The notes: generated by a model from the sequence alone, not told the origin. Counted from the stretch's first letter, positions 1 through 9,173 are shown. The stretch is 64,000 nucleotides of DNA from Flavobacteriaceae bacterium (GCA_026988355.1 JALSLK010000103.1:1-64000); one strand, 5' to 3'. Translations and numbers: made by a program.

Positions 1-41
1 ATTTTCAATAAGTTAATTTTAAATTCTAAATTAAAATTCAA

Positions 42-49
42 TACCTTTG
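42..49 (+). promoter_or_regulatory. Bacteroidota -7 promoter element for the DUF423 gene
   Basis: TACCTTTG matches the Bacteroidota sigma-A -7 consensus TAnnTTTG. It overlaps the longest possible start (TTG at 47), so the downstream ATG at 65 is the better start codon. Confidence 0.6.
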
Positions 50-64
50 TACAAACAAAATAAG

Positions 65-436
65 ATGAACAAAAATTTAAGTATTACTGCATTTTTAGGT
101 TTTTTAGCTATTGTTTTTGGTGCTTTTGGAGCACATGCATTAAAAGAGAAATTAGGCATTGATGGTTTAAAAAATTTTGAAACTGGAGTTAGATATCTAA
201 TGTATCATGTAATTGTTTTATTGTTTGTAAATACATATAATGATTTTACTACAAAGGTAAAAAATCGTATTAGCTTGTTCTTTTTTATCGGAATTTTATT
301 CTTTTCTGGCTCTTTATTTGCAATAACCGCAGGAAATATAGCGGCTAAAAGTATTTGGTTTGTTACTCCTCTTGGTGGATTGTTTCTCATTTTTGGTTGG
401 TTGTCTTTATTATATCAATTCGCAAAAAGAAATTAA
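65..436 (+). CDS. DUF423 family small inner-membrane protein
   Basis: The product has about 123 residues and is almost entirely hydrophobic, with four predicted membrane spans. The N-terminal stretch FGAFGAHALK is the signature of the DUF423 (YgdD-like) family, whose function is not established. The reading frame is open from a TTG at 47, but a promoter element covers that codon, so translation most likely begins at the ATG at 65, giving MNKNLSITAF. It is monocistronic: a separate promoter precedes pckA. Family assignment is confident; role is unknown. Confidence 0.85.
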   Translation: MNKNLSITAFLGFLAIVFGAFGAHALKEKLGIDGLKNFETGVRYLMYHVIVLLFVNTYNDFTTKVKNRISLFFFIGILFFSGSLFAITAGNIAAKSIWFVTPLGGLFLIFGWLSLLYQFAKRN

Positions 437-490
437 CAAATAATCGTTAATAAATTTTTCTCCAAAAAAAACTCATGTAATAATAAAATG

Positions 491-498
491 TAAATTTG
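491..498 (+). promoter_or_regulatory. Promoter -7 element of pckA
   Basis: TAAATTTG fits TAnnTTTG and lies 27 bases before the pckA ATG, giving a short leader of about 20 nt. Confidence 0.55.
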
Positions 499-525
499 TA
501 ACCTATAAACACACAACTAAAAATT

Positions 526-2118
526 ATGGATACGAAAACGTTTTCGTTAAGTGAATATAAAATAGATAGTTCTAATGTACATTGGAATCTTTCTGCTAAA
601 AAATTAATTGATATTTGTCTTGAAAAGGGAATTGGTAAAATTGCCAGTTCAGGAGCTTTGGCTGTAAATACTGGTAAATTTACTGGTAGATCGCCTAAAG
701 ATCGTTTTATTGTCAAAGATGCCATTACCGAAAATACGGTTTGGTGGGACGGTACAATTAACCTTCCGTTTGATACAGGTAAATTTGATGCGCTCTACGA
801 TAAAGTAGTTGACTACCTTTCTGAAAAAGAATTATATGTACGTGATGCCTTTGCTGGTGCTGATAAAAGTTCTCAACTCTCTTTAAGAGTTGTTACCGAA
901 TTACCATGGGTAAGTCTGTTCGCATACAACATGTTTATTACGCCAACTCAAAATGAATTGGAAAATTTCAAACCAGAATGGGTCGTATTACAAGCTCCAT
1001 CTTTTATGGCTGTTGCTGACAGAGATGGAACACGTCAGCACAATTTTAGTATTATCAATTTTACACGTAAAGTAATCCTTATTGGTGGTTCTGGATATAC
1101 TGGAGAAGTAAAAAAAGGTATTTTTTCGGTAATGAATTTTATTTTACCTGTTAATAAAAATACGTTTCCAATGCACTGTTCTGCCAATGTTGGTAAGAAT
1201 AATGAAACTGCTATTTTTTTCGGATTATCTGGTACTGGAAAAACCACACTATCGGCAGATATAAATCGTAAATTAATTGGCGATGATGAGCATGGATGGA
1301 CAGATAGTAATACCGTTTTTAATATTGAAGGTGGTTGTTATGCTAAAGTCATTGATCTTTCGGCAGAGAACGAACCTGAAATTTATGCGGCAATTAAAGA
1401 TGGTGCTTTATTAGAAAATGTAATCTTTAAAGAAGGTACCAATGAGGTAGATTACAAAGATACTTCTATCACACAAAATACACGTGTTAGTTATCCTATT
1501 GATTACATTCAAAATATCCAAAAACCATCTATTGGAAAAAATCCTAAAAATATTTTCTTTTTAACTGCGGATGCTTTTGGTGTTTTGCCTCCAATATCTA
1601 AATTAACTCCAGGTCAAGCTGCATATCATTTTATTTCTGGATATACTGCAAAAGTAGCTGGTACTGAAGAAGGAATTACAGAGCCAGTTCCTTCATTCTC
1701 TGCGTGTTTTGGAGCTCCTTTTATGCCTTTACATCCTGCTAAATATGCCGAAATGTTGAGCGATAAAATGAGCAAACACAATGTTAATGTTTGGCTTGTT
1801 AATACTGGATGGACTGGTGGACCTTACGGAATTGGTAACCGAATGAAATTAAAATATACTAGAGCAATGATAAACGCTGCCTTAGATGGTAAATTAGACA
1901 ATGTTCCTTTTATTAAGCATCCTATCTTTAAATTAGCAATGCCTACTTCTTGTGAAAATGTGCCAACCGAAGTATTAAATCCAAGAAATACTTGGAAGGA
2001 TAAAACTGCGTATGACGCAAAAGCAAAACATTTAGCAAAATCATTTCATAAAAATTTTAAAACTTTTATAGATGGCACTAATGAACAAACTTTAGCTGGC
2101 GCTCCAACACGAGATTAA
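526..2118 (+). CDS. pckA: Phosphoenolpyruvate carboxykinase (ATP)
   Basis: A cytoplasmic enzyme that interconverts oxaloacetate plus ATP with phosphoenolpyruvate, CO2 and ADP, the entry step of gluconeogenesis. The 530-residue length is normal for the ATP-dependent class. A kinase-type P-loop GLSGTGKTTLS lies near residues 233-243, followed by the metal-binding GDDEHGW about 20 residues later. The substrate-binding TGRSPKDRF lies near residue 54 and NTGWTGGPYG near residue 426. The gene has its own promoter and is followed by two strong hairpins, so it is probably transcribed alone. The identification is secure. Confidence 0.97.
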   Translation: MDTKTFSLSEYKIDSSNVHWNLSAKKLIDICLEKGIGKIASSGALAVNTGKFTGRSPKDRFIVKDAITENTVWWDGTINLPFDTGKFDALYDKVVDYLSEKELYVRDAFAGADKSSQLSLRVVTELPWVSLFAYNMFITPTQNELENFKPEWVVLQAPSFMAVADRDGTRQHNFSIINFTRKVILIGGSGYTGEVKKGIFSVMNFILPVNKNTFPMHCSANVGKNNETAIFFGLSGTGKTTLSADINRKLIGDDEHGWTDSNTVFNIEGGCYAKVIDLSAENEPEIYAAIKDGALLENVIFKEGTNEVDYKDTSITQNTRVSYPIDYIQNIQKPSIGKNPKNIFFLTADAFGVLPPISKLTPGQAAYHFISGYTAKVAGTEEGITEPVPSFSACFGAPFMPLHPAKYAEMLSDKMSKHNVNVWLVNTGWTGGPYGIGNRMKLKYTRAMINAALDGKLDNVPFIKHPIFKLAMPTSCENVPTEVLNPRNTWKDKTAYDAKAKHLAKSFHKNFKTFIDGTNEQTLAGAPTRD

Positions 2119-2131
2119 TTTTTATAATAAA

Positions 2132-2182
2132 AACCTGAGTTCGACCTAAACTTGCAATCAACGTTTAGGTCGAACTCAGGTT
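2132..2182 (+). terminator. Long perfect hairpin after pckA
   Basis: A 20-bp perfect inverted repeat (arms 2132-2151 and 2163-2182) with an 11-base loop begins 14 bases after the pckA stop. The arm starts AACCTGAGTTCGAC, a sequence seen again in part near 13875 and 58235, so it may be both a terminator and a member of a dispersed palindromic repeat. It lacks a long T tract. Confidence 0.6.
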
Positions 2183-2204
2183 AATAAAACATAATTAAAA
2201 ACAA

Positions 2205-2240
2205 AAGGCAAGTACGCTCTTCTAGAATTTAACTTGCCTT
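2205..2240 (+). terminator. Second hairpin after pckA
   Basis: AAGGCAAGT (2205-2213) pairs with ACTTGCCTT (2232-2240). A T-rich stretch follows, consistent with a rho-independent terminator backing up the first hairpin. Confidence 0.5.
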
Positions 2241-2298
2241 CTTGTTTAATTTTTTGGTTTATCTTAAAATCGAATTAATAAAGACCATGCTACATTTT

Positions 2299-2329
2299 TT
2301 TGACCGTAAGTTGATTTTAACTATCTTCG
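2299..2329 (+). promoter_or_regulatory. Promoter of the DUF2520 gene
   Basis: TTTG at 2299-2302 and TATCTTCG at 2322-2329 are separated by 19 bases, matching the -33/-7 arrangement of Bacteroidota promoters with one mismatch. The ATG follows at 2334, so the leader is very short. Confidence 0.5.
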
Positions 2330-2333
2330 CATT

Positions 2334-3080
2334 ATGATAAAAGTAGTAATACTTGGTGGTGGAAATGTAGCAATACAACTTGCAAGAGCATTTAAAAATT
2401 CTAAAAAAGTAAAACTCATACAACAATATTATCGTTCTAAACCAGATACCTTTTTTTTAGAAAATAATATTGCTACCACACAAAACATTACGAATTTAAA
2501 AAATGCTGATTTATATATTATTGCTATTTCTGATGATGCTATTTCTGAATTTTCAAAAAAAATAATCCAACAAAATAAACTAGTTGTACATACTTCTGGT
2601 AGCGTTGCACTTCTTGACTTAAAATGTAACGCCAATAAAGGTGTTTTTTATCCGTTACAAACTATTAGCAAACAAAAGAAAGTTAAATTTAAAAACATTC
2701 CTATTTGCATTGAAACAGAAAAAGACTCGGATTATAAATTATTAGAAAAAGTTGCAAAGTCTATTTCTAAATATATATATGCCATTAATTCGGAACAACG
2801 CAAAAATTTACATGTTGCTGCCGTTTTTGTTAATAATTTTGTAAATCATCTTTATAAAATTGGAAACGATATTTGCGATAGTCATAATGTAGATTTTGAA
2901 ATTTTAAAACCTTTAATCGAAGAAACTGCAAAGAAGATAAGGTCTTTGCCTCCTAAAAATGCACAAACTGGCCCTGCAAAAAGAAACGACAAAAAAACAA
3001 TAGCAAAACATTTAAAATTATTAACAAAAAAACAACAAAAAATGTATACTTTGCTAACGGATTCGATTTTGAATGATTAA
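2334..3080 (+). CDS. Rossmann-fold and DUF2520 domain protein
   Basis: A 248-residue cytoplasmic protein. The N-terminal GGGNVAIQLARAF (residues 8-20) is a dinucleotide-binding Rossmann loop, and the N-terminal half resembles F420/NADP oxidoreductases and pyrroline-5-carboxylate reductases. The helical C-terminal half, with HVAAVFVNNFVNHLY around residue 160, is the DUF2520 domain. The substrate is unknown. It is followed after about 85 bases by the KdsC-like phosphatase, a pairing often seen in Bacteroidota, so the two are probably co-transcribed. Confidence 0.85.
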   Translation: MIKVVILGGGNVAIQLARAFKNSKKVKLIQQYYRSKPDTFFLENNIATTQNITNLKNADLYIIAISDDAISEFSKKIIQQNKLVVHTSGSVALLDLKCNANKGVFYPLQTISKQKKVKFKNIPICIETEKDSDYKLLEKVAKSISKYIYAINSEQRKNLHVAAVFVNNFVNHLYKIGNDICDSHNVDFEILKPLIEETAKKIRSLPPKNAQTGPAKRNDKKTIAKHLKLLTKKQQKMYTLLTDSILND

Positions 3081-3164
3081 ATATCTAAAGAATGAATGCT
3101 ATAAAATGAGTATGTTAAATATTGCGATGAAATATTGAAACTAAAAAGAATAATAATTAATATA

Positions 3165-3692
3165 ATGAGTAAAAATTATAAAGAGATATTACCACAAATA
3201 AGCACCTTGATTTTTGATGTTGATGGTGTTTTAACAGATGGTACTGTAACTATTTTTCCTAATGGAGAAATGGTTCGAAAAATGAATATTAAAGATGGTT
3301 ATGCCTTAAAAACTGCCGTAGATAATGGGTTTCATGTTTGTATTATTTCTGGTGGCACAAATCAATCTGTTAAAGATCGTCTACAAAATTTAGGAATAAA
3401 AGAGGTCTATTTGGGCGCACATAACAAAATTATACAACTACACGAATATTTAGATAAGGTCAAAGTTAATTTAGAAAATGTCCTTTATATGGGCGACGAT
3501 ATTCCCGATTATCCTGTAATGGAATTGGTTGGTTTACCTACTTGTCCGCAAGATGCTGCCCCTGAAATAAAAGGAATTTCTAAATATATTTCGCATAAAA
3601 AAGGTGGTAAAGGTGCTGTTCGTGATATTATTGAACAAGTGATGAAAGTACAAAATAAATGGAGTTCTAATTTTGATGCTAAATACGATTAA
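3165..3692 (+). CDS. kdsC: KdsC-like HAD phosphatase (KDO 8-phosphate phosphatase)
   Basis: A HAD-superfamily hydrolase of about 175 residues with no cap domain. Motif I is FDVDGVLTDG near the N terminus, motif II IISGG, and the motif III/IV region carries MGDDIPDYPVM, all typical of KdsC, which removes phosphate from 3-deoxy-D-manno-octulosonate 8-phosphate during lipopolysaccharide core synthesis. The frame is open from a TTG at 3135, but MSKNYKEILP from the ATG at 3165 matches family length better. HAD class is certain; the substrate is assigned by family. Confidence 0.8.
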   Translation: MSKNYKEILPQISTLIFDVDGVLTDGTVTIFPNGEMVRKMNIKDGYALKTAVDNGFHVCIISGGTNQSVKDRLQNLGIKEVYLGAHNKIIQLHEYLDKVKVNLENVLYMGDDIPDYPVMELVGLPTCPQDAAPEIKGISKYISHKKGGKGAVRDIIEQVMKVQNKWSSNFDAKYD

Positions 3693-3724
3693 TTCATTTA
3701 AAATTTAAGATTCCTTTTTTGTTT

Positions 3725-4669
3725 ATGGAAAATAAAGAACGCTTACTAAAAATTCCTATTATTGGCTTTTTAACTAAAATCGCCGATAAAATTAAAGTTC
3801 CTGGTCTTAAAGGCATGAGTTTATTTGACCTTTTAGAAATGTATATTATTGGTATTGTAAAAGGTGCGGTTACTTCTCGTGCTGGTAGTATTGCCTTTAG
3901 TTTTTTTATGGCACTTTTTCCGTTTGTTCTTTTTATCCTTACATTAATTCCTTATATACCAATAGATAATTTTCAAGAAGATTTTTTAGTTCTTGTCGAG
4001 GAAGCTTTACCTCCAAAAACTGCAGATAGTGTTGATTATGTAATTAAAGATATTGCCAATAATACCTATGGCGGATTATTATCTTCTGTCTTTATTCTAT
4101 CTATATTTTTAATGACAAATGGTGTAAATGCGCTATTTAGTGGTTTTGAATATACCTATCATAAAATAAAAACTAGAAATGTTATCATGCAATATATTGC
4201 TGCACTTTATACCTCTATAATAATGGCACTATTATTGTTACTTACAGTAGCAATAATATTTTATTTTGAAATAGGAGTTGGTAAATTAAAAAACAACGGT
4301 TATGTTTCTAATGATATATATTGGATTGGAATTGGTAAGAATATCATCTTATTATTGATGTTATTAGTTGGCGTTTCGTTCCTTTATTTCTTTGGGACAA
4401 AAGAAGGTAGGAAAATTAATTTTTTATCTCCAGGCTCCATTTTTACAACGGTATTAATTATTCTTAATTTTATTTTATTTGGAATATACGTTAGTAAATT
4501 TGCAAAATATAATGAGTTGTATGGTATTATTGGAACGGTACTAATACTAATGCTTTTTATATGGCTTAACTCTATTATTCTACTATTAGGATACGAGTTA
4601 AATACTTGTATGATTGGATTACGAAATAAATCTATTAATAATAATGATAAATTAAACAACTATAATTAA
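3725..4669 (+). CDS. YihY/BrkB family inner-membrane protein
   Basis: About 314 residues with six predicted membrane helices. The early TSRAGSIAFSFFMALFPF stretch and the C-terminal LYGIIGTVLILMLFIWLNS are hallmarks of the YihY/BrkB (formerly RNase BN) family, whose role is unknown. The ATG at 3725 is preferred over a TTG at 3719. It lies 32 bases downstream of the KdsC-like gene on the same strand and is probably in its operon; the thioredoxin gene follows after 10 bases. Confidence 0.85.
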   Translation: MENKERLLKIPIIGFLTKIADKIKVPGLKGMSLFDLLEMYIIGIVKGAVTSRAGSIAFSFFMALFPFVLFILTLIPYIPIDNFQEDFLVLVEEALPPKTADSVDYVIKDIANNTYGGLLSSVFILSIFLMTNGVNALFSGFEYTYHKIKTRNVIMQYIAALYTSIIMALLLLLTVAIIFYFEIGVGKLKNNGYVSNDIYWIGIGKNIILLLMLLVGVSFLYFFGTKEGRKINFLSPGSIFTTVLIILNFILFGIYVSKFAKYNELYGIIGTVLILMLFIWLNSIILLLGYELNTCMIGLRNKSINNNDKLNNYN

Positions 4670-4679
4670 AAATTTTACA

Positions 4680-5162
4680 ATGAAAAAAATACTTTTATTT
4701 CTTGCGATTATCTTTCTTCATATTACTATTTTAAATGCACAAGAAAATACAACATATAATGATTTGAATTGGTTTTCTAATTTTGAAAAAGCTAAAAAAA
4801 CAGCTACTACCGAAAATAAACCCATTCTTATTTTCTTTACTGGCTCTGATTGGTGTGGTATATGTAAAATGCTCGATAAAGATTTTTTAACTACCGATAA
4901 GTTCAAAACAATTGCCAATAAAAGTCTTATTTTATACAAAGCGGATTTCCCTCGAAGAACGGACTTGGTGTCCTTAGATCAAAAAGAAGTAAATGAAACT
5001 CTAAGTGCAAAATACAGTAAAACAAGAAGTAAACGTGTTTTCCCAACTATCGTACTTGTTGATGCAAATGGAAATGAACTTGGTTTTATTGAAAGTTATA
5101 ATTACATTCACGATACTACAAGACATTATGGTTTGTTAGAAAATGTTTTAGCAAAATATTAG
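4680..5162 (+). CDS. Secreted thioredoxin-fold protein
   Basis: 160 residues. An N-terminal signal peptide ends near LNAQE, placing the protein in the periplasm. The thioredoxin-like domain contains SDWCGICKML, a CxxC redox site (CGIC), and the cis-proline segment VFPTIVLVD. It resembles the thioredoxin_7/DUF255-like group common in Bacteroidota, thought to reduce or repair exported disulfides; the partner is unknown. It is probably the last gene of the 2334-5162 run. Confidence 0.8.
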   Translation: MKKILLFLAIIFLHITILNAQENTTYNDLNWFSNFEKAKKTATTENKPILIFFTGSDWCGICKMLDKDFLTTDKFKTIANKSLILYKADFPRRTDLVSLDQKEVNETLSAKYSKTRSKRVFPTIVLVDANGNELGFIESYNYIHDTTRHYGLLENVLAKY

Positions 5163-5246
5163 CAAGTAGATTAAGTTTTGTTTGTATTAACCTTACAAAT
5201 TCTCAAAATACCTTAGTGGAATATTAACCTTTGATGTGACGATTTT

Positions 5247-6158
5247 TTATAACCATTTTGTTTTTATACCTATTTCATTTAATTCATCAATTACATTGTC
5301 TTTAGCATAACATAATGTGGCTTTTTTAAGATTTGGGAATTTTTTTGCATCTTCTGTAATCTTAATATCCCAATAATCCTCCCAACCTTCTCCAAAGCAA
5401 AGTAAATTCAAATAGATTTCATTTCCTCCATCTTGATAGATTTCGGTTATTTCTGTGGCTATTTTTTTTGGAATTGGTAAATCTTTAAAATATTGTGTTA
5501 CTTCTAAAATTGGTTCGTAGCCTTCTGTCTCAAGATCAATTTTTCTTTTGTCATACCATGCTACAAATTCATATAAATCAAATTTAGGTTCAATTAAATT
5601 TTTATCGTACATTAATTCTTGAATAATTGCCAATTTAAATCCAAAATCTTTAAACTCAATTTGCGCTTCGTCTAATTCTTTTATCAAATATTTATCTTTT
5701 GGTATTTCGTTTTTAATTGTGCTTTTGTATGCTGAAATTTCAATTGCTTTAATAACACTTTTAGTTTTGGTATCGCAATTAAACCAAGCACTAATTCCAT
5801 TTAAAACCAACGCTCCTGTATCATCTCCATCAAAAAGTTTTATTCGCTTCTTCGTATTTGTTTTATAATAAGTAATACTATTTTCGTTATCGAATATAAA
5901 CTTTCCTTGAAAATTGTTTTTGGGACTAAATTTGGTGTCTTCTTTTTCTAAATTAAGAAGTAAACTTTCTACTGTTTTACCTTCTTTTGAATAGGCAAGA
6001 ATTCCGTACTCATCCCAAGTATATATTGTATTATATTTCGTTTCTGTTTGTCTATTAAAATTTCCTAACGCACTTTTTAGACTTTCTATTTTAATAGGAA
6101 AACGCAATGACAATTTATTAATTTGAAAGTCCGTTGATGTCAAGTTTATTACAATCAT
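5247..6158 (-). CDS. Conserved protein of unknown function
   Basis: 303 residues with no signal peptide and no clear membrane segment, so probably cytoplasmic. It is rich in acidic and aromatic residues. The C-terminal half, including YDKNLIEPKFDLYEFVAWY and GEGWEDYWDI, recalls proteins annotated with DUF6892-type domains, but this is recollection and untested. It stands alone, convergent with the thioredoxin gene. No catalytic motif is visible. I assign no function. Confidence 0.6.
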   Translation of the reverse strand: MIVINLTSTDFQINKLSLRFPIKIESLKSALGNFNRQTETKYNTIYTWDEYGILAYSKEGKTVESLLLNLEKEDTKFSPKNNFQGKFIFDNENSITYYKTNTKKRIKLFDGDDTGALVLNGISAWFNCDTKTKSVIKAIEISAYKSTIKNEIPKDKYLIKELDEAQIEFKDFGFKLAIIQELMYDKNLIEPKFDLYEFVAWYDKRKIDLETEGYEPILEVTQYFKDLPIPKKIATEITEIYQDGGNEIYLNLLCFGEGWEDYWDIKITEDAKKFPNLKKATLCYAKDNVIDELNEIGIKTKWL

Positions 6159-6180
6159 ATTCTCTTTTAAATTATTGGTA

Positions 6181-6226
6181 ATACCAACCTAAGTTTGCAA
6201 AATCTTATATTTACAAGAAATAACCA
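6181..6226. repeat. Dispersed intergenic repeat fragment
   Basis: ATACCAACCTAAGTTTGCAAA (6181-6201) recurs almost exactly, inverted, at 12988-13008. TTACAAGAAATAACCA (6211-6226) recurs exactly at 58261-58276. Both are just outside gene ends. Confidence 0.5.
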
Positions 6227-6227
6227 A

Positions 6228-6259
6228 AAACAATAATCGTATCGGAACGGTTATTGTTT
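6228..6259 (-). terminator. metK terminator hairpin
   Basis: AAACAATAATCG and CGGTTATTGTTT form a 12-bp stem with one G-T pair and an 8-base loop, about 35 bases past the metK stop. Read on the minus strand it is a plausible intrinsic terminator. Confidence 0.5.
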
Positions 6260-6293
6260 ATGTATTTATAGGACTGCATTGTAAGTCGTCTTT

Positions 6294-7571
6294 TTATTTT
6301 AAGTCAAAAGCATTTTTAACTTTATCTACAAAATCTAATTTTTCCCAAGTAAAAGTTTCTACTTCTTTTTCTACTACGTTTCCACTAGGCGAAACAAAAC
6401 GGACTGTTTTAGTCTCTGGTGTTCTTCCCATGTGCCCATAGGCAGCTGTTTCTAAATAGATTGGATTACGTAACTTTAAACGTTGTTCTATAAAATAGGG
6501 ACGCATATCAAAAAGGTTCTCTACAATCTTACTTATTTCTCCATCTGTTTTGTTTATTGTTGCTGTACCATACGTATCTACGTTAATACTCGTAGGTTTT
6601 GCTACACCAATTGCATACGAAACTTGGACTAATACTTCTTTACACAAACCTGCTGCCACTAAGTTTTTAGCAATATGCCTCGTTGCATACGCTCCTGAAC
6701 GATCTACTTTACTTGGATCTTTTCCTGAGAATGCTCCTCCTCCATGTGCTCCCTTTCCTCCATAAGTATCTACAATTATTTTACGACCTGTAAGACCTGT
6801 ATCTCCATGTGGACCTCCAATAACAAAGGTTCCTGTTGGATTAATATGATAGGTTATTGTATTATCAAATAGAACTTGGATTTTTGCTGGTAATTTTGCA
6901 ATTACTCTTGGAATTAGTTTTTGGATAATATCTGATTTTATTTTTACCAACATCGCATCGTCTGCCTTTTTTTTATCGGTATCTTTTACAAAATCATCGT
7001 GTTGTGTAGAAACTACAATCGTATCTATTCGTACTGGAATATTATCGTCCGAATATTCGATGGTAACTTGCGACTTTGCATCTGGGCGTAAATAAGTTAT
7101 TTCTTTATTCTCTCTTCGCATTGCTGCCAATTCTATTAAGATTAGATGCGATAGATCTAAAGCTAATGGCATGTAGTTTTCTGTTTCATCGGTTGCATAC
7201 CCAAACATCATTCCTTGATCTCCTGCTCCTTGATTTTCTTTATCGCTACGTTCTACTCCTTGATTTATATCGGCGGATTGCTCGTGAATTGAGGAGAATA
7301 CTCCACAGGAGTTTCCATCAAACATATATTCGCTTTTGGTATAACCAATTTTATTAATAACATCTCTAGCTATTTTTTGTACATCTAAATATGTATTTGA
7401 TTTAACTTCTCCTGCAAGAACAACTTGCCCTGTTGTTACCAAAGTTTCACATGCAACTTTTGCTTGTGGATCAAATGCTAAAAAATTATCGATTAATGCA
7501 TCTGAAATTTGATCGGATACTTTATCTGGATGTCCTTCAGAAACGGATTCTGATGTAAATAAATAAGACAT
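6294..7571 (-). CDS. metK: S-adenosylmethionine synthetase
   Basis: A cytoplasmic enzyme joining methionine and ATP to make S-adenosylmethionine. At 425 residues it is somewhat longer than the approximately 384-residue E. coli enzyme, as usual for Flavobacteriaceae. Signature segments are present: [13 protein letters not shown] near residue 13, [15 protein letters not shown] near 115, [14 protein letters not shown] and the glycine-rich [25 protein letters not shown] riboswitch lies in its leader, implying feedback by its own product. The radical SAM enzyme encoded at 28585-29937 would be a consumer of SAM. Confidence 0.97.
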   Translation of the reverse strand: MSYLFTSESVSEGHPDKVSDQISDALIDNFLAFDPQAKVACETLVTTGQVVLAGEVKSNTYLDVQKIARDVINKIGYTKSEYMFDGNSCGVFSSIHEQSADINQGVERSDKENQGAGDQGMMFGYATDETENYMPLALDLSHLILIELAAMRRENKEITYLRPDAKSQVTIEYSDDNIPVRIDTIVVSTQHDDFVKDTDKKKADDAMLVKIKSDIIQKLIPRVIAKLPAKIQVLFDNTITYHINPTGTFVIGGPHGDTGLTGRKIIVDTYGGKGAHGGGAFSGKDPSKVDRSGAYATRHIAKNLVAAGLCKEVLVQVSYAIGVAKPTSINVDTYGTATINKTDGEISKIVENLFDMRPYFIEQRLKLRNPIYLETAAYGHMGRTPETKTVRFVSPSGNVVEKEVETFTWEKLDFVDKVKNAFDLK

Positions 7572-7604
7572 ATTTATATTTTATTTTGTCTTTTTCCGAA
7601 GTTT

Positions 7605-7687
7605 GAAGATTGCAATTTAAAACGGTAGATTTTCTACACTGTTTTAGCATTTTTTTATAGAGGTTGCAATCAGTCAAATTCTTCCTC
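7605..7687 (-). ncRNA. SAM-II riboswitch in the metK leader, with a possible anti-aptamer
   Basis: Read on the minus strand, GAGG (7687-7684) pairs with CCUC (7663-7660) around a loop holding ACUGAUUGCAA. The 3' stretch AUGCUAAAACAGUG ends in CAGU, which pairs with ACUG of the loop, giving the pseudoknot typical of SAM-II (metA-type) aptamers; the AUUGCAA and GCUAAAA segments match that class. Just downstream are a GUAGA/UCUAC hairpin and UUGCAAUC (7615-7608), which is complementary to GAUUGCAA inside the aptamer and could act as a competing switch. It probably represses metK when SAM is high. Confidence 0.8.
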
Positions 7688-7738
7688 AAAAGAAATTAGT
7701 ATTCTTTTATTGAAATAACATTATTGTTATTTACATTG

Positions 7739-7746
7739 CAAATATA
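7739..7746 (-). promoter_or_regulatory. Promoter -7 element of metK
   Basis: On the minus strand this reads TATATTTG, fitting TAnnTTTG. It would give a leader of about 160 nt that contains the entire riboswitch. Confidence 0.5.
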
Positions 7747-7796
7747 CATAGTTATTTAATAATAATGTGTTGGATTTTAAAAAATTTAATATAGCT

Positions 7797-8090
7797 TTAG
7801 CGTATTTTGTTCGCTAACTTTTTAATTAAAATTACAGCTATAATTCCTCCTATAAGGGAGACTATTGCATTAAGAATAAACAAATAGATGTTTATTGTAC
7901 CTGATTGCATAATTGATACTGGATCAAATCCCAATCTTCCAAGTGATTTTATAAAAAAAACACTACCAAAAACTCCTGCAATTGAGTTGCCTATAATATC
8001 AAATGTATATTTTTTAGAGAATAGTTGTACTGTATTGGCTCCGATAATCCCTATAATTATGCTGATTAATGCGATTAATGTATCTGTCAT
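7797..8090 (-). CDS. Small membrane protein downstream of cydAB
   Basis: 97 residues with three predicted hydrophobic helices and a basic C terminus (KKLANKIR). It begins 9 bases after the cydB stop and so is the third gene of the oxidase operon. I recognise no family. It is larger than the single-helix CydX subunit of proteobacteria (about 37 residues). It may be an accessory or assembly factor for the oxidase, judged only from position. Confidence 0.6.
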   Translation of the reverse strand: MTDTLIALISIIIGIIGANTVQLFSKKYTFDIIGNSIAGVFGSVFFIKSLGRLGFDPVSIMQSGTINIYLFILNAIVSLIGGIIAVILIKKLANKIR

Positions 8091-8099
8091 AATTGTTAT

Positions 8100-9173
8100 T
8101 TAATGCCCATAATCCATGTTGTCAATTTTACCTTTTCGCAATCTTTTTTGGATAATAAGATAAATTATTATTAGTATAATACCAACTATTCCCCAATAGG
8201 ATGCTACGGATAATCCATAGGTACTTGTTGCGGTATTATAAATGGTTAATGATGGATTTATAGGATTTGTTGATGGTAATATTGCTGGAAACATCGATGC
8301 TAATGACGAACTAATCCCTCCAAAAATAAGCATCGAGGAAAATATAAAGCTCGTAATTTCTCGCTTAAATTTTTTCACAAAAAACAATCCAAACAATCCT
8401 GTTAAATAAATTATTGGAAATACTATTAAATATGGTTTTTTCACAAAATTATCTAACGAATTTGGATTAACGATTTCCCAAACTACCAAAGAAAAAATAG
8501 TTAAGATTAATAATATACTATTTAATTTAAAGATTACGGTTTTTAATTGTTGGTTTATACTTGCATTTGTTTTTAATATAATCCAATTTGCTCCATGCAT
8601 TGCTAAGGTTATTACGGCTATTACTCCTATAATAATGGTAAACCAATCTATTACTCCTGGATTTTCTGATAGTGGACTAAAACTACTATTCCATAATGGT
8701 AAAAAGAAATAATGTGCTTCGTAAATAGATGTGCCATTTTCTACACCTCCTAAGTTTACTCCTCTTGCGATATTTCCTAATGCTATTCCAAAAAACAGTG
8801 CCAATAAGAAACTTGAAATTCCAAAGGATTTATCCCAAATATCTTTCCACATTTGGTAGGTAAATTGCCCTCTAAATTCCAATCCAATTGCTCTAAAAAC
8901 AATAAGCCATAATACAATTATTAGCGGCAGATAAAATCCACTAAAAACAGATGCATAAAATGTTGGGAAAGCCATAAATAGCATTCCTCCTGCTGCGACT
9001 AACCACACTTCATTTGAATCCCAAAAAAGTCCTGCGGATTTTGTTATTACTTCTTTATCTTTTTCTTCTTTTGCAAAAAACAAATGAATGATTCCTGCTC
9101 CAAAATCATATCCATCTAATATAAAAAATACGATTAATACACTTGCAATAATAATATACCAAAATAGTTCCAT
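8100..9173 (-). CDS. cydB: Cytochrome bd quinol oxidase subunit II
   Basis: A 357-residue polytopic membrane protein. The start MELFWYIIIASVLIVFFILDGYDFGAG contains the LDGYDFG signature of CydB, and RAIGLEFRGQ and DSNEVWLVAAGG are also characteristic. It partners CydA in the bd-type terminal oxidase, which reduces oxygen with quinol at low oxygen tension. It lies 2 bases after cydA and is surely co-transcribed. Nothing is unusual about it. Confidence 0.95.
   Translation of the reverse strand: MELFWYIIIASVLIVFFILDGYDFGAGIIHLFFAKEEKDKEVITKSAGLFWDSNEVWLVAAGGMLFMAFPTFYASVFSGFYLPLIIVLWLIVFRAIGLEFRGQFTYQMWKDIWDKSFGISSFLLALFFGIALGNIARGVNLGGVENGTSIYEAHYFFLPLWNSSFSPLSENPGVIDWFTIIIGVIAVITLAMHGANWIILKTNASINQQLKTVIFKLNSILLILTIFSLVVWEIVNPNSLDNFVKKPYLIVFPIIYLTGLFGLFFVKKFKREITSFIFSSMLIFGGISSSLASMFPAILPSTNPINPSLTIYNTATSTYGLSVASYWGIVGIILIIIYLIIQKRLRKGKIDNMDYGH

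Noticed and set aside
7605-7700. SAM-I (S-box) riboswitch
   Set aside because: Only fragments such as GCTAAA fit; the short stem and ACTG/CAGT pseudoknot fit SAM-II better.
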